Assembly: GCA_011317545.1 (NCBI GenBank)
Contig: WUJK01000001.1
Coordinates: forward strand, 558,001-622,000
Direction of reading: 5' to 3'
DNA from: Coniella vitis
Taxonomy: Eukaryota > Ascomycota > Sordariomycetes > Diaporthales > Schizoparmaceae
DNA length: 64,000 bases
Shown here: in pieces, positions 50,401 through 61,962 of the stretch
Layout: each line of letters starts with the position of its first letter
Position numbering within the stretch: position 1 is the stretch's first letter
Made by a program: the position numbers and the translations under genes
Notes under the pieces: generated by a model
What the model was told of the DNA's origin: nothing
The model's database searches: none
Seen by the model: the letters and a program-made list of their open reading frames with translations, nothing else

Positions 50401-51480
50401 CCATCTTGAATCAGTAGGCAATGTGCGTTTGAATGCTTATTTGAAATTTCTTTTAGGCTTTGCGGATTTATATCTTGATTAGGTAAAATCCTTGTTGTTG
50501 CGGACCGCAGGCAAGATTGGATATACAACATCTGGAAAGAGGGATACGAACATCATTCAAGTTTTACAGGTAGAAGCAGAACCAGTGCCTGAGGTCATGA
50601 AGAGAGAGAGAGGGTGTGTGTGTGTGTGAGTGAGTAAGTGTGTGAGATAATATACATTACCACCAAAAGTTGTGCCAAAAGCATTCGAACACTCACTTGT
50701 TCCCCATCTTAGTCGTTGCAGTCGGCACAGATAGGCCTCCTTCCCTACTCTCTCATCTTGACAAGTGCAACCGCCCGCTGAAGACGTCTTTGAGAACGCC
50801 AAAATCGACTACATTTCCTTGCATTGCCCTCGCTCCGAGGAAAAGGGGGGTAATAACAGCCGGTGTTGAGGGCGCTGGCAGGACTGAACTAGATTCACGC
50901 ATTCCTGTGCCCCTTCTCTTGCCTCTTGAGGCAATGACTATAAGACTTTAGTAAGATGAGGAGGCGCTCAGGGTGGCAGAGGTGAAGAAGAGCCGAGGAA
51001 GGAGGAGGAAGTTGATCAGTCTTGCAGTTTGTAAATATCTCTTCCTCCTGGTGTCTATAGATGCATACAGATCCATGCAGGAAGTGAGCAATGAGGATCC
51101 CACTTTCATAATCATCACCTCACAGCATACAATGAAGCCCAGATGTGAGTGAGGGTAATGCTTGTTGCCAGCCGCAACCAATCAAGGTCAACTGATGGCA
51201 AACGGGGCATGGGCGGATGGACAGCCTGATGGCTTGGTAATACTAGCAATTGATCGAACAATATATCCATATAAAAGTAGATATCTTGCACACTCAAGCA
51301 CCCATCTTGCGGTTCAAACATTGGCCTCCTTTGTGCAAAGACTGACTGCCTTGCCATACACGATGATGATGGTGATGATGATGATGATATACACAAGTAG
51401 TTAAAGCTTACATTCCTTCGCATCCCCTGGTTCCCCTTATGTACTGTGGCCCCCCCCCCCCCCCCCTCCCATCTCGCTCC
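44443..51480. other. gene desert of 7 kb
   Basis: No gene could be supported. The frames 45618-46076 (+) and 47275-47796 (-) show no family signature. Short features are a TG run at about 44470-44484, an A-run at about 46444-46463, a TC microsatellite at about 49124-49144, a GA run at about 49574-49592 and a C-run at about 51450-51466. TACATAGTA-type elements occur at 46750-46760, 46838-46894 (cluster), 47386-47394, 48683-48691 and 50066-50074. Confidence 0.5.
46838..46894. repeat. cluster of TACATAGTA-type elements
   Basis: At least four overlapping copies of TACATAGTA or its complement in 57 bases (TACATAGTACTATGTA, then a nearby TACTATGTT variant, then TACATAGTACATAGTA). With the single copy at 46750-46760 it is the densest group in the window. 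Confidence 0.7.
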
Positions 51481-53143
51481 TCAGTATTGCTCTGGAGTCG
51501 TCCGCGGCGTGGTCGGCGGGACCGGCCACGCTTCTGGAGCGAGCACATCACTACTCGCCACGCTGGATGCTCCCATGCTCGTACAGCTTGTCCTCTGCTG
51601 TGCCGCGAGATGAGCACTGCTTTGCGTGTTGGTGTTGTTGGTGTTGTTGTTGGCAGGGCTGGCCTGAACAGGAGGCGGTCGGTACGCCTTATACCCGCCA
51701 TTGAGCGCAGCAACAGGCGCAGAGGCCGAGTTCTGAGCCCCAGTCATCATGCCCGTTTGTCCCAGCATCATCGCGCCGTGCTTTGTGATGGACAGTGGCG
51801 GCGGGCGCAAGTCAGCCGAGCCGTGTTGTCTCGACTGGGCTCGTGACGACGGCGGTCCGCCTGGGCGAGGAGGGCCTCGTCTCGGCAGAGATGGCCGAGG
51901 ATCCCACGCATCAGCACCGTTGGTGCGAGCATGTGCCCCAGCAGCACTACTACTACTACTACTACTAGGGCTCCTCGTCCTCGTGCTCGCCCCTGTCCTC
52001 CCCGAGCCAGACCGCGACGGGATCCTGACGATGCGCGCTTCCGAGCCAGCCACGCTGACGGCCGTGCCTGTCCCGAGCTGCGGCCCACTGCCCGCCGCCG
52101 CCGCCGCCGCCGCCCTCGAGATGGGCGAGGGCTGCTGCAAGGGCAGGCCGGTGGGGTCCGGCGAGACGGGCGAGACGGGCGAGACGGAGGTATGGCTGAG
52201 GCTGGAGACGGGCGAGACGGGCCGGCCGCCGCCACTGGGGGCGCTACGCAGTAGTGCGGCGGTGTTGACGGTGAGTAGGGCGTTGCTGTTGCCGTTGCCG
52301 TTGCCGTATCCCTTTGTGGGCGTGGCGAGAGTCGCTTTCTCCTTGGTGGGGATCAGCGCAGTGTTGCTTGCCGTGGCGCTTTCGCTGCCTGTGCCGGCTG
52401 GAAGGGTGGCGGCGGCTGTGATGGCCACGAGGGTCTCGCCCGTCATGTTGCGAGCGGCGGCGCCCAAGAAGCCGCCCTTCTCCATGTTCAGGTACGGCCC
52501 GCCCGAGGGGGGATCGGTGGCCTTGGGTCTGAAGGGGTTGGTGGTGTGCTGCTGCGCAAGGAGGCGTTGCATCGCGTGGGATCTTCTGAACTTGTAGAGG
52601 AGGAAGCCGATGACTGCCAAAGCGACCACGCCGACTGTTTTTGGCGGTTGGGTTTGGGACTCGTGGTTAGCAAAAGTGCTTTTCTTACAGAGAGAGAGAG
52701 AGAGAGATATGTATATATATCCAAGTCACTACAAAAAGCGGTCTGATAGAAAGGAGGAGGAGGACCTACCCACGGCACCGGCAATGGCACCAGCGTGAGA
52801 AGTCGATGTGCTTCTCGACACGCCAGAGAGAGATGCTGAGGCGGCCATCGTCGCTGTGGCCGTGGCATGTGTGTCGCTCAAGCCTGCTGTTGATGTGGTG
52901 GTCTCTGAGGGTGAAGAAGCACTGGATGGTGGTGATGATAAAACTTGGGCGCCCATGCTCGTGCCCGCCGCATCCGCTCCACCACCTGGTGCCTGTAAAG
53001 GGATGTAAGCAGCAGAAGCATAAGCAGGTGAGTTTGGAGAGTTGGTGGATTCTGTTGTTGCTTGTGTCGTCGTTGTTGTTGTTGTTGTTGTTGTTGTGGT
53101 GGTGGTGGTGGTGGACGACTCGTGCGGTGTGGTTGTCACACGA

Positions 53144-53215
<72 letters not shown>

Positions 53216-53451
53216 GATGCTTCTGCAGTGGCTAGACTCGCAGCATCCGCTGTCGACGTGCTGCTGTGGTCTGGCTTGCCTCCCCCTCCCTTGTTGCCCT
53301 CCCCAGCGCCACTGCTGTTTCCCGAGGCCCCTCTCCCCCTGGGCTCGCCTCGTCTCCTCGCCATCAGGCCATCCAGTGGCGCCTTGGCAGTGACGGGGCG
53401 TCTTCTGCTCGCCCGCTTCGCTTGGGTCTCTCTCATGGCATGTCCATGCAT
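51481..53451 (-). CDS. single-pass membrane protein with Ser/Thr-rich ectodomain (wall-sensor-like)
   Basis: Exons 53451-52770 and 52634-51481 (135-nt intron, GTAGGT...CAG, phase 1), at least 611 residues. The ectodomain side is low-complexity: a run of about 23 Ser, encoded by a trinucleotide repeat, then long Thr tracts. One membrane helix (about 222-243: AGAIAGAVVGVVALAVIGFL) is followed by basic YKFRR. The cytosolic tail is Ser/Pro/Ala-rich with repeated SPVSP. This layout matches Mid2/Wsc-like cell-wall stress sensors and other fungal type I proteins, but no WSC domain is seen. The start is uncertain. The frame stays open to 53491, where a possible 3' splice site (TTAG) would join in phase to a hydrophobic stretch ending at 53576 (FSLFFWLFL) that could be the signal peptide; no good ATG was found for it. 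Confidence 0.65.
53143..53213. repeat. GAC trinucleotide repeat inside the coding region
   Basis: About 23 uninterrupted GAC units on the plus strand, read as TCG (Ser) on the coding strand. A long pure repeat of this type is prone to length change between strains. Confidence 0.9.
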
Positions 53452-55612
53452 GGCTGTGGGCTCCCCATCCGGTGTCACCACTTGCTGAGATCTAACAATA
53501 AACAAACACTGTTACTCATCCACTTGGACTGTGAAGCCGGAACGAAACAATCGATATTCAAGTCAAATGACTCACAGGAATAACCAAAAGAAGAGGGAGA
53601 AAGACTCAAAGCAGACGCAGACGCGGACGCAAAGGAAACGTGAAAGAGGGGTGGGGAGAAGAGAAGAAACCCCCTCGGGGAAAACGTCCGTTTGCTGCTG
53701 TTTGGTGGCGTGCTTTGGTCCTTTGCCCGAAAGACTGTGATACGACAACAACTGTGACGGATGCTGTCTTGATGAGAGGGGGTTGCATTTCTCTACAAAG
53801 GTACCAACCACCGCCGGCTTTGCTTTGCTTATTCGTCGACTTGCACACTTCTTTTCTGGCGGCCCCTGCATGAGGTTGCATTGCCGCTCCGGATCGACCA
53901 ACACACGTGCTGCTTGCTCTTCTCTCACAGACAGCCTTGCCAGTTTGGGGGAGAGAAATGAGATTGCTGGCAACTGGTCCAAGGGTGTTTCTGTAACACA
54001 TCAAAGCCCCAAGGAGCCAGGAGGGGGCGAGGAAAGCGTACGCTGTGACGAGGGATGCTCTGTCCCATCTTCACTCCGTAGACGACAAAAACAAAACAAA
54101 TTTCCCGTGCGTCTCGTCTCGTGCTGTCCTTTTTCCTTTTTGGCCCCCAGCAATAAGAACTGCTGCACTCATCTAGGTAACTGCCTAGGACAGATGGAGG
54201 AACCGCCAATCAGACGGCGCAGGAGGGTTGCATTCTCATGCAGAGGAGCCCTTGTCAGACAGAAGAAGTGGGCGTGTAAAGGCCCCCCCTCCATTCCTTG
54301 AGAGGAATCATGGCAGTGCAAGAGAGAGCCGGATGCTCAAGGCGAGTTGAGGTGAGTTGAGCTGAATGCGTACAAGTACATGGTCGTGTTTTGTTGGATA
54401 TCAAGAAACAGACAGCCTCCAGCCCCCCCGTGGCTTGCTTCACAAATGGGCCCCATGAAACCAAACAAAACGGACTTTTCACTTCAAAAGCAGACTGAGC
54501 GTTGCGAGGACGGGTTACCTGTTGATGTGGTGGTTTTGATGGCCAAAAACCAACGCGTCACTACATAGTATAATAGACAAGACGATCCAAGACGCAGGAA
54601 AAGAAACCAATGGCTAGAGCACAGCAAGATTACCGAGTACAGTAGCAGCAGAAGTGGCTCCAGCCCTCCTGCAGGATGATGATGACGATGATGATGCAGA
54701 GCAGGGGAAAAGCTGGGGAAAGCAAAAAAAGAAAGACAGCACAAGGACCTGGAAGGGGGTCCCTTTGGCTTCCCCAGTGCAGGCACAAGTCCGAGGACAG
54801 CAAGCACGTGCATGGAATGAAACGATGCGCAGCACCTTGATGCTGAGCCGTGCGCAAAAGAGACAAAAAGATGGTGGCTCGTCTTTCTGTTTTGCGATCA
54901 AGGTTGTAGTATCCAATATCTCACCGCTTGGGCGTTGCTGTCCCGCGGAGTTGCACGACAGACGCTTGCTTACACGGTAGGAAACCCTACGATTATATTA
55001 CTGTGTATGTTAGTAGACGAAACTATTACTTGATTGGGCCACCGAAGCAGCCAAAGGAATCGATCGTGTGCATGCCACGTCCAAAAGATACCGGCCGGTC
55101 GGTCGACTGGCTGCTGTTGTGCTCACACAAAGGCCCGAATCCACACCCCGCGAGCAAAACAGACGTCCAGCTTGAAGCACGAATCGTCTTGTAGAAGCAA
55201 CTGTAGAATACGCACACAAGCTGAGGTATTACTCAAACCTGGAAAGGGCAAAATGTAAACGAGCGTCCGCACTGTACCATAACTATGAGCCCATAAATCA
55301 AAACACAAACGTGCAAATCTCAGCCGAAACCATCGATGCAATACTGACACACACGCACTCTCAGCCCCAGGCATCCACTCACTCGCTTCTTGCCCCCAAA
55401 TCAAACCTTTCCCGAGTCCACAGCCTCCTTGTTCTTGTTCATCTTGTTTTCCACGGCCCAAGACAACCCTGGCAAGCGCGCAGGCCTTTCCCAGACAGGT
55501 CCAGATAATCAATGGCCCCCAAAACAGCGAAACAAGCCACAGCCACGTCGCAAGCTGTCCCAGTCTGTTTCTGTTCTTGTCCAAACTGACGACGTATCGC
55601 ATACACCTCTCA
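53452..55612. other. intergenic, upstream of the membrane-protein gene
   Basis: The right flank of the membrane protein gene (possible first exon ending at 53576) and the 3' flank of the zinc-finger gene. No other gene seen. The minus-strand frame 55123-55713 overlaps the last exon of the zinc-finger gene and has no family features. One TACATAGTA-type element lies at 54562-54570. Confidence 0.45.
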
Positions 55613-57690
55613 TCAGGCCTTGACGCGCCTAGTCCTGGCAGACCTACGCGTGCCAGCCATAACCTTGGGCGGTGCCGCAGCGCGAACACCGTCTTTCGGT
55701 TTTGGCTTTGCACCGCCCCGTTGCTTCTTGAGAGCGCTTGCTGCGGCGGCGGCGGCTGCTGCTGCTGCTGCTCCTCCTCCTCCTTTTTCTTCTTTGGCTT
55801 TGCCTTTGGCTTTCTTGGGACCTGCGGTTTTCACGCCTGCTGTTGCTCCCTTGGTCGCAGGTTGAACCCCGTTGGGATTCGCCCGCATGGGTGCCGACGC
55901 CTTGTCCTTCTTGGGCCGTGGGCCAGCTCCTCCTTTATTCGAAGAAGAAGGAGCCAAAGTTGCTTCTTCTCCGTCTTCTGCTTCCTGGCCGGTGGTGGTG
56001 GCAGATGGTTGAAGTTCTTGGGGCTTTGCCACAGCTGGCAGATTCTTGGTCTTCTTCTTCGTCGCCTCTGCTTTCGATCCTGTGGTTTCCCTTGTGACTT
56101 TGCTGATGATAGCAGCTGCCGCAGCCAAAGCTGTGGTGGCACCTGTTGCGCCACCACTCGGCCCTGTTGCGGGTGCCTTTTTGACTTTCTTGGAGGGTTC
56201 GTGGGACTCTGGCGCTTCTGGCGCCTTTCTCTTGTTGTCGTTGTCGTTGCCGTTGCCGTTGTTGTTGTTGTTGTTGTTGTTGTCGTTGTTGTTGTTGTTG
56301 TCGTTATCATTCCCTCCACCGCCTCCTCCTCCATTGCCTCCTCCTCCTCCATTGCCTCCTCCTCCATTATCTCCACCACCGCCTCCGCCTCCTCCTCCAT
56401 TGCCTCCACCACCACCACCACCACCACCACCACCACCATCATCCTCATCTCCCTCCTCGTCCTCATTTTCATAGTCATACTCGTCATCCTCGTCCGGCTC
56501 TCCCCAGGTCCACCCCTCGTCCACCCACAGGTCCTCCGGCCCGCCCCGCAGCGGCGAATCATCCGGGCTGTCATAGTCGGGCCACGTAATGTTGGCCCAC
56601 CGCTTCTCAAACTCGACGTCCGACTCCGTCTTCTCCGGCGCGCCGCCCGCCGCCGCCGCCGCCCGCTCCTCCATCTCCGACGCGGTGCCGTGGATGGACG
56701 AGTCCGTCGGCGAGTCGTCCGGATCGCCCGCCAGCTCGGCCAGCTCCGCGCGCGGGTGCGAGCGCAAGGGCCGGTAGGGCTGCAGGGGCACGTCGAGCTG
56801 GAGCCGCTCGGCTTCGTGCATCGCGCGCAGACGGGCCTGCTTGTCGAGGCCGCGGTTGCCTTGGATGAGTTGCTTGGTGACTTTGGTGCCTTTGAAGGGG
56901 GGGGGGGGAAGTGCGAGTGTTAGCTGTAGAGTCCTATGTTTTGTTGTGCTCTGCCCTCTGCTGGAACGGCCATCCAAGCCAGAGAGCACTCCTCCAAAAC
57001 AAAGCATGAGAAATATATAGAAAGACAAAAAACAAGACAGACCACTTACCATACGGCTCGCCCAAGACCCTCGCAACGTTCTTGACATCCTGCAGTCGGC
57101 CCTGGAGCACGGCAATCTTCTTCCACGCCGCGTCGCGCTGCTCCCGCATCACCATGACCTTCTTGGGCCCGTCCTTGCCCGCAATCGCACCGCCATAGCC
57201 ATCCCACTGCTCTGCGTCACTGTCTTGTTGCTCTCCTGGTCCTGGTCTTGGTACTTGTCCAAGGTGCAAAGCATACTCGGGCTTGACACTGCACGCCGTC
57301 AAGTGCTTCTTGCGCTCCGCAGTGCCCATCGTCGAATACACGTCCACCCCACACCACGGACACAGCGCCGGGTCCGGGTGGCTGCCCGCGCCCTTGCAGT
57401 GCGACAGGTGTCGCTCCAGGTAGCCGCGGGCGTACGCGCGCATGGGGAGCGAGCACTGCGGGCAAAAGTACTCTTTGCTGCCGTCTTCCGAGTCCGGCGC
57501 CGTCGTGGTGGTGGTGGTGGCGGCGGCGGGGTTGGGGGGCTCGATGCTGATGATGGCCTTGCCTTTGCCCTTGTCCTTGTCCTTGGAAGAGGAGGAGGGA
57601 GTGGCGGATGCGCTGTGCTCCTCCTCTGGGGCGGCATGCACATGCTCCTGGTCTGCGCAAACCAGCGTCTCATCCTCATCTCCCCAGAAG

Positions 57691-57726
<36 letters not shown>

Positions 57727-60700
57727 CCAGCATCTCCATCATCGCCATCATCGCCACCACCACCACGCAGCGAAACCTCTCCCTCCCCTTCAACCTCCTT
57801 CTCCTTGCCCTTGCCCTTGCCCTTGCCCTTGTTCTTATCCAGGTCCTTCTTCTTGATCTTCCTCTTGCCACAAACAGTACAATACACCGCCCCCACATTC
57901 TCCTTGGGCGCCCCCGGATAGCACAGATTGTCATGCCATATCCGGTCCGCCCTGTCCGACAAAATCACATGATTCCGCCCGCACCGCCCGCAAAACAGCC
58001 AGTCCTTTTCCCGCGCTGCATGCGGCGCGCTCTTTGCATGGTGCACAATGCCCAGCCTGTTGTTGTCCGAGCCAGAGTCCCGCGCTGCATCTGCTGCTGC
58101 TGCTGCTGCTGCTGCTGCTACTGCGTCTCCCACACCATTCCCACCACCACCGCCATCACTACCAAACAGCTCCGCGTGGCGTGTCAAAAAGTGCGCTTTG
58201 CGCTGGGCCGCGGACAGCGTCACGGGCAAGGACTCCTGGCAGAGGGGACATTGGGCGCCCATGTGGCGCGAGACCAGGTGCGTGCGCAGCGCGTCGTAGC
58301 CTGCGGGGTCGGCGCCAAAGAGCGCGGCGCCGCAGTCGGCAAAGGGACAGGGCTGGCCCCGGGCGAGGGCGTGGGCCCGCGCGCCAAAGAAGGTCTCGAC
58401 GAGGACGCGCTGGTCGGCGCCGGTGAGGATCTGGCTGACCATGGCCGGAGGAGGAGGAGGAGGAGGGTCTTTTTCGACAGAGAGGCTTGTTGTTGTTGTG
58501 GTGGTCGTCGTGGGGGCTGTGAGGATTTGTTCGACGGGGGGAGCTTGCACGGGGATCAAAGGCGGTTGCTGCTGCTGCTCTTTTGCCACAAAGACAGAGA
58601 GCGGGTGGATGTAGGCCGTGTCGCGCAGGGCTTGCGCTTGGGCAAAGTCGTCGAGAGGTGGTCGAGGGCGCATCGTGTCGCCAGCCTTGTCTCTGCTCTG
58701 GCTGAGGCCGGGCAGGCCGACGGGACGGTAGGAGGGTGTGGTGAGGGCGTCCTGGTTGATGTTGCGCGTACCCCCATCCGTCGTCTCGTTTTCGTGCTTT
58801 GTGCGAGACGCCGTCGATGCTGCTGCCCCAGAGACCGCGGGATCGTCTTGGTCGACGTCCATTGCCTCTCCCTCCTCCAACAGGAACAGCACGTCAGGCT
58901 CGACGTCGTGACGGCCCCAGTGGCACGTTGTATTCTCTGCCCATTTTCGCAGATGCGCGACCTTGGCAGCGGTGGGCACCAGACCGCCCGCGCGCGGGTG
59001 CTCGCTCGTCGGCCGGGCGTGCACCGCAAACACCCTGTGCTGCTGCTGCTGGTGCTGCTGCTGCCGCTGACGACACAGCCAGCGCCAGACGCGCGGCGAG
59101 GGGCCCACGCTCGAGTGGAACCACCACTTGTCGGCCCTGCGCGGCGCCGCTTGGTGCGGCAGGGTGATTTGCAAGAGGCACGGCTGCGGCGCAGCCACGG
59201 CGCTGGAGCCGAGGCGCCACTGCTGCTGCGTCTGCGTCTGCGCGGGGCAAGCGCGGCGCGACAGGACGCGCCAGATGGAGCGCAGCCACTCTTGGTACTG
59301 CTCCGGAGGCGTGGCTGCTGCTGCTGCGGCGGCGGCGCCGGCGGCCTGCTGGGGCATCAAGAGGTACGCCGCGGGGCCGTCTGGGGCGCCCGCCAGTTCG
59401 AACTGGACCACGCCGTCGTGGTGCCGGCCCGGCGTGAAGGTGAGGTCCACCTGGCGGTCGGTAAAGTGCGCATCGTGCGCCAGCTGGCTGACGCACATCT
59501 GAAAGTTGCGGTCGGGCCCGAGCCTGGCGTGGTAGTACTCGAGTGTCTCGAGCCACGTCTTGTAAAAGTTGAGCTCGTCCCTTGCCGAGCGGCCCAGGAT
59601 GCACGAGTCGCTCGTCAGGTATCTGCACGGGTGCTGCGCGCCGTTCTGGGGACACGAGAGGAGAGTCATGGTGATGCCGACGGCCGAGGTGGCGCTGCTG
59701 CGCTCGCGCAGAGAGAGCACGCGGTCGATGGCGAGGAAGAACGACGTGGGATCCGAGTAGCAGAACGAGGTGCGGCCCAGCAGGCCCCAGAGGTAGACCT
59801 CGTCGGGCCCTTCGCTCGATGGCTGGCCGCCACAGAGCGAGGGCGTGTTGGTCGGCGTAGCAGCGCCCTGCGAGCAGCTGGCCAGAAGCTGCGAGATGTA
59901 GGCTTCTTCCTCCTGGCTGTCCTCGTGCTCGTCGTACGCGTCCTCGTCATCCTCATCCTCATCCACATGCTCGTGCCCTTGTTCCGCCGTGTCCGCCATG
60001 ACGGCGTCTTCTGCATCATCCGAGAGCATCTCGCCTCCACGCAGGTGGAGCAGTGTCACTGCTTCATCTCGGCGCATGACTGTGGGAGGCGCATACATGG
60101 CCTCCCAGACTGGATCGGCGTGCACTGCGATCATGGCCGTCAGCAAGTCCTCAACGACACTCGGGGCGTTCCTGGGCGGCATCAACGCATCACTCACTGT
60201 GAGAACCAGTCTTTCCCCACTCGCGCTTGTCATAAAAGTTCAAGAAGCGCAGCGGCTTCAACTCATCGGGAACGACAACCATGTCCTCCAGCGTATCTTG
60301 GGCATCTCCCTCTTCCAAGAGAGCAGGCAAGCTGGCCCACTCCCTCTCGCCATGCGCATCCAGCTCATCCTCTCCAGCCTCTCCTTCTCCTTCTCCCTCC
60401 AGATTCCACTCCGCCCTCCCGTCCCCCATCCCAAACACCAAATCCATGATCCGTGCCGGCGCAACAGGCAGCCCAAAGTACGCCATGGTCAACTTGAACG
60501 CAAACGGCGACGCCATCGCAGTCTTCTTATGGCTCGCCGCGTAGCTGCTCTTCCACGGCTCAGCCGCCATGAGACCTGCAAACGCAGACGCGTCGACGCG
60601 TTGCAGCTCGTACAGCGTCTCTTGTGTCTTCTTGTCGGCCCACTCCTGTATTTTCTGCACTTCGAAGGCGCAAAAGTTCTCTTCAAGGACCTGTTGGATA

Positions 60701-60927
60701 CTCTTGCCGGGTTGCTGCTGCTGCTGTTCGTCACCGTCTCGAGATGTCGTCGTCGCCTTGCCAGTGAGCTCCTGGTGGAACGTGGCAAGTTGTGCTTGAA
60801 AAGCTACATCGCTGGGCAGAATATTGAGGTTCCACCGCTGCAAAGAGAAATCCCACTGCTTCTGGTCAGCGAGAGGGTAGCGTCGCCCCCCGTTGGAAAG
60901 CTGGCCCTCCCCAGCAGCGTGCTCCAT
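55613..60927 (-). CDS. large zinc-finger-like, low-complexity protein, function unknown
   Basis: Three exons: 60927-60198, 60124-57050 and 56889-55613; introns 60197-60125 and 57049-56890, phase 1 each, closing to 1,693 residues. The first about 240 residues (EFVQ/WADKK-rich, ending FYDKREWGK) look globular and unfamiliar. From about 830 come Cys/His clusters: CPFADC...H...RH, CPLC...RH (about 836-900), CGRCGRNH (about 955), CPQC...ERHLSHC (about 1131) and CPWCGVD...KKHLTAC (about 1166). They are consistent with several C2H2/C2HC zinc fingers, so nucleic-acid binding is likely but inferred. Acidic runs (twelve Asp at about 1045-1057) and a Gly/Asn-rich region (about 1415-1490) separate them. 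The C-terminus is basic (KKAKGKAKEE, TRRSARTRR), like a nuclear or chromatin protein. I do not recognise the family. The ATG at 60927 is the first in frame. Confidence 0.75.
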
Positions 60928-61962
60928 GATGGATGGTCGCGTTGTAACTTGAGATGGCAAGGTAGAGAGAGAGAGAGAGACAGACTATCGTTGCATCGTC
61001 CTTGAAAAGGAGTTTCTGGTTGAGAAGAAGAAAGAGGCAGCCTAATAAATTCAAGAAGAGAAGGGAAGAAGGCGACGCGTAGAGAACACGGAGGAAAAGG
61101 AGGCTGGAACAAGGCAAACACGGAAAAAGATAATCCAGGGCCGGGCTGGTAAGCAAACAAAACAATGACAATGAGCAGAGAAAAGGGTTATGGCAAAGCT
61201 GCTCAGCTGGCCAGTGGTCAATGATTGCATCCGCGGGCAGAACAATGAAAATGTGGCAGGGGTGCAGATGCCATCTCGTCTGGACTTTTGTCAAGCCTTC
61301 TTGTTCAACCAAGAGATCAGCGGGAACCCGCCAATGCAGTGCTGAATAGATGCTTCCGGAATCGCAATCGCAACAGCACGTCTTTGTATCGGCATCACAA
61401 AGACACAATAAATCCAATTGCCCAAGTTGGTACTTGTCTGGGCACGTATCTGCGTGCTCAGCGCAGAAGCTGGTCGGCCTCCCACAAACGGACCATCTGA
61501 TCCTTTGTTCGGGTCATGACCGGGCCCGTCTGCGTAAGAAGCAGAAAACAAACATTCAATATGGTTCATGCAACAGAATCCATCCCATTTCCACAGGCCT
61601 GCCTGGATGCCTCGGCCGTGGAGGAGTAGCACATCAGCGCCACGTGTTGCGGCCTTGGTGATCTGAACAACAAGGTCAGCCAATGTTCACGATAATAAGA
61701 ACAGCTTGGATCCGGGTCCTGGACTTGCCACAATTGCAGCGCAATGCAAAGATTCTGCAACGACAACGCGTCGGATATGTTGAAACGGTGCGAGACAAGA
61801 CCTAGCTTCACCCCAAATAGATCAGTAGCATGACGGAACAGTCCGAGGGTTACACTTTGAGCACACAAATCTATTAATGCAATTTGCATCCATCTTTTCA
61901 GCATGCAAAGATCCCGCTACCCTTCTCTGCCTAGTGTACAAGAGCCGTCCAACGTCGCACCT
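60928..61962. other. intergenic between the zinc-finger gene and RPN2, possible small gene
   Basis: No gene is firmly supported. The minus strand has two adjoining protein-like frames (61904-61566 and a following TGPVMTRTKDQMVRLWEADQ stretch ending at a stop near 61460) that could be joined by an intron with a 3' splice site CGCAG near 61530. The family is not recognised, and a relic is equally likely. The left part, with GA and A-rich tracts, is the probable promoter of the zinc-finger gene. Confidence 0.3.

Noticed and set aside
51749..52597. 282-residue open frame on the plus strand
   Set aside because: It is antisense to the membrane protein tail, with no family match.
55577..56923. 448-residue open frame on the plus strand
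   Set aside because: It is antisense to the last exon of the zinc-finger gene; the polyvaline and polyserine stretches are repeat translations.
57225..60449. 1,074-residue open frame on the plus strand
   Set aside because: It is the exact complement of the zinc-finger gene's large exon. Its sequence is dominated by Arg/Gly/Val/Leu runs from G+C-rich repeats and has no family features.
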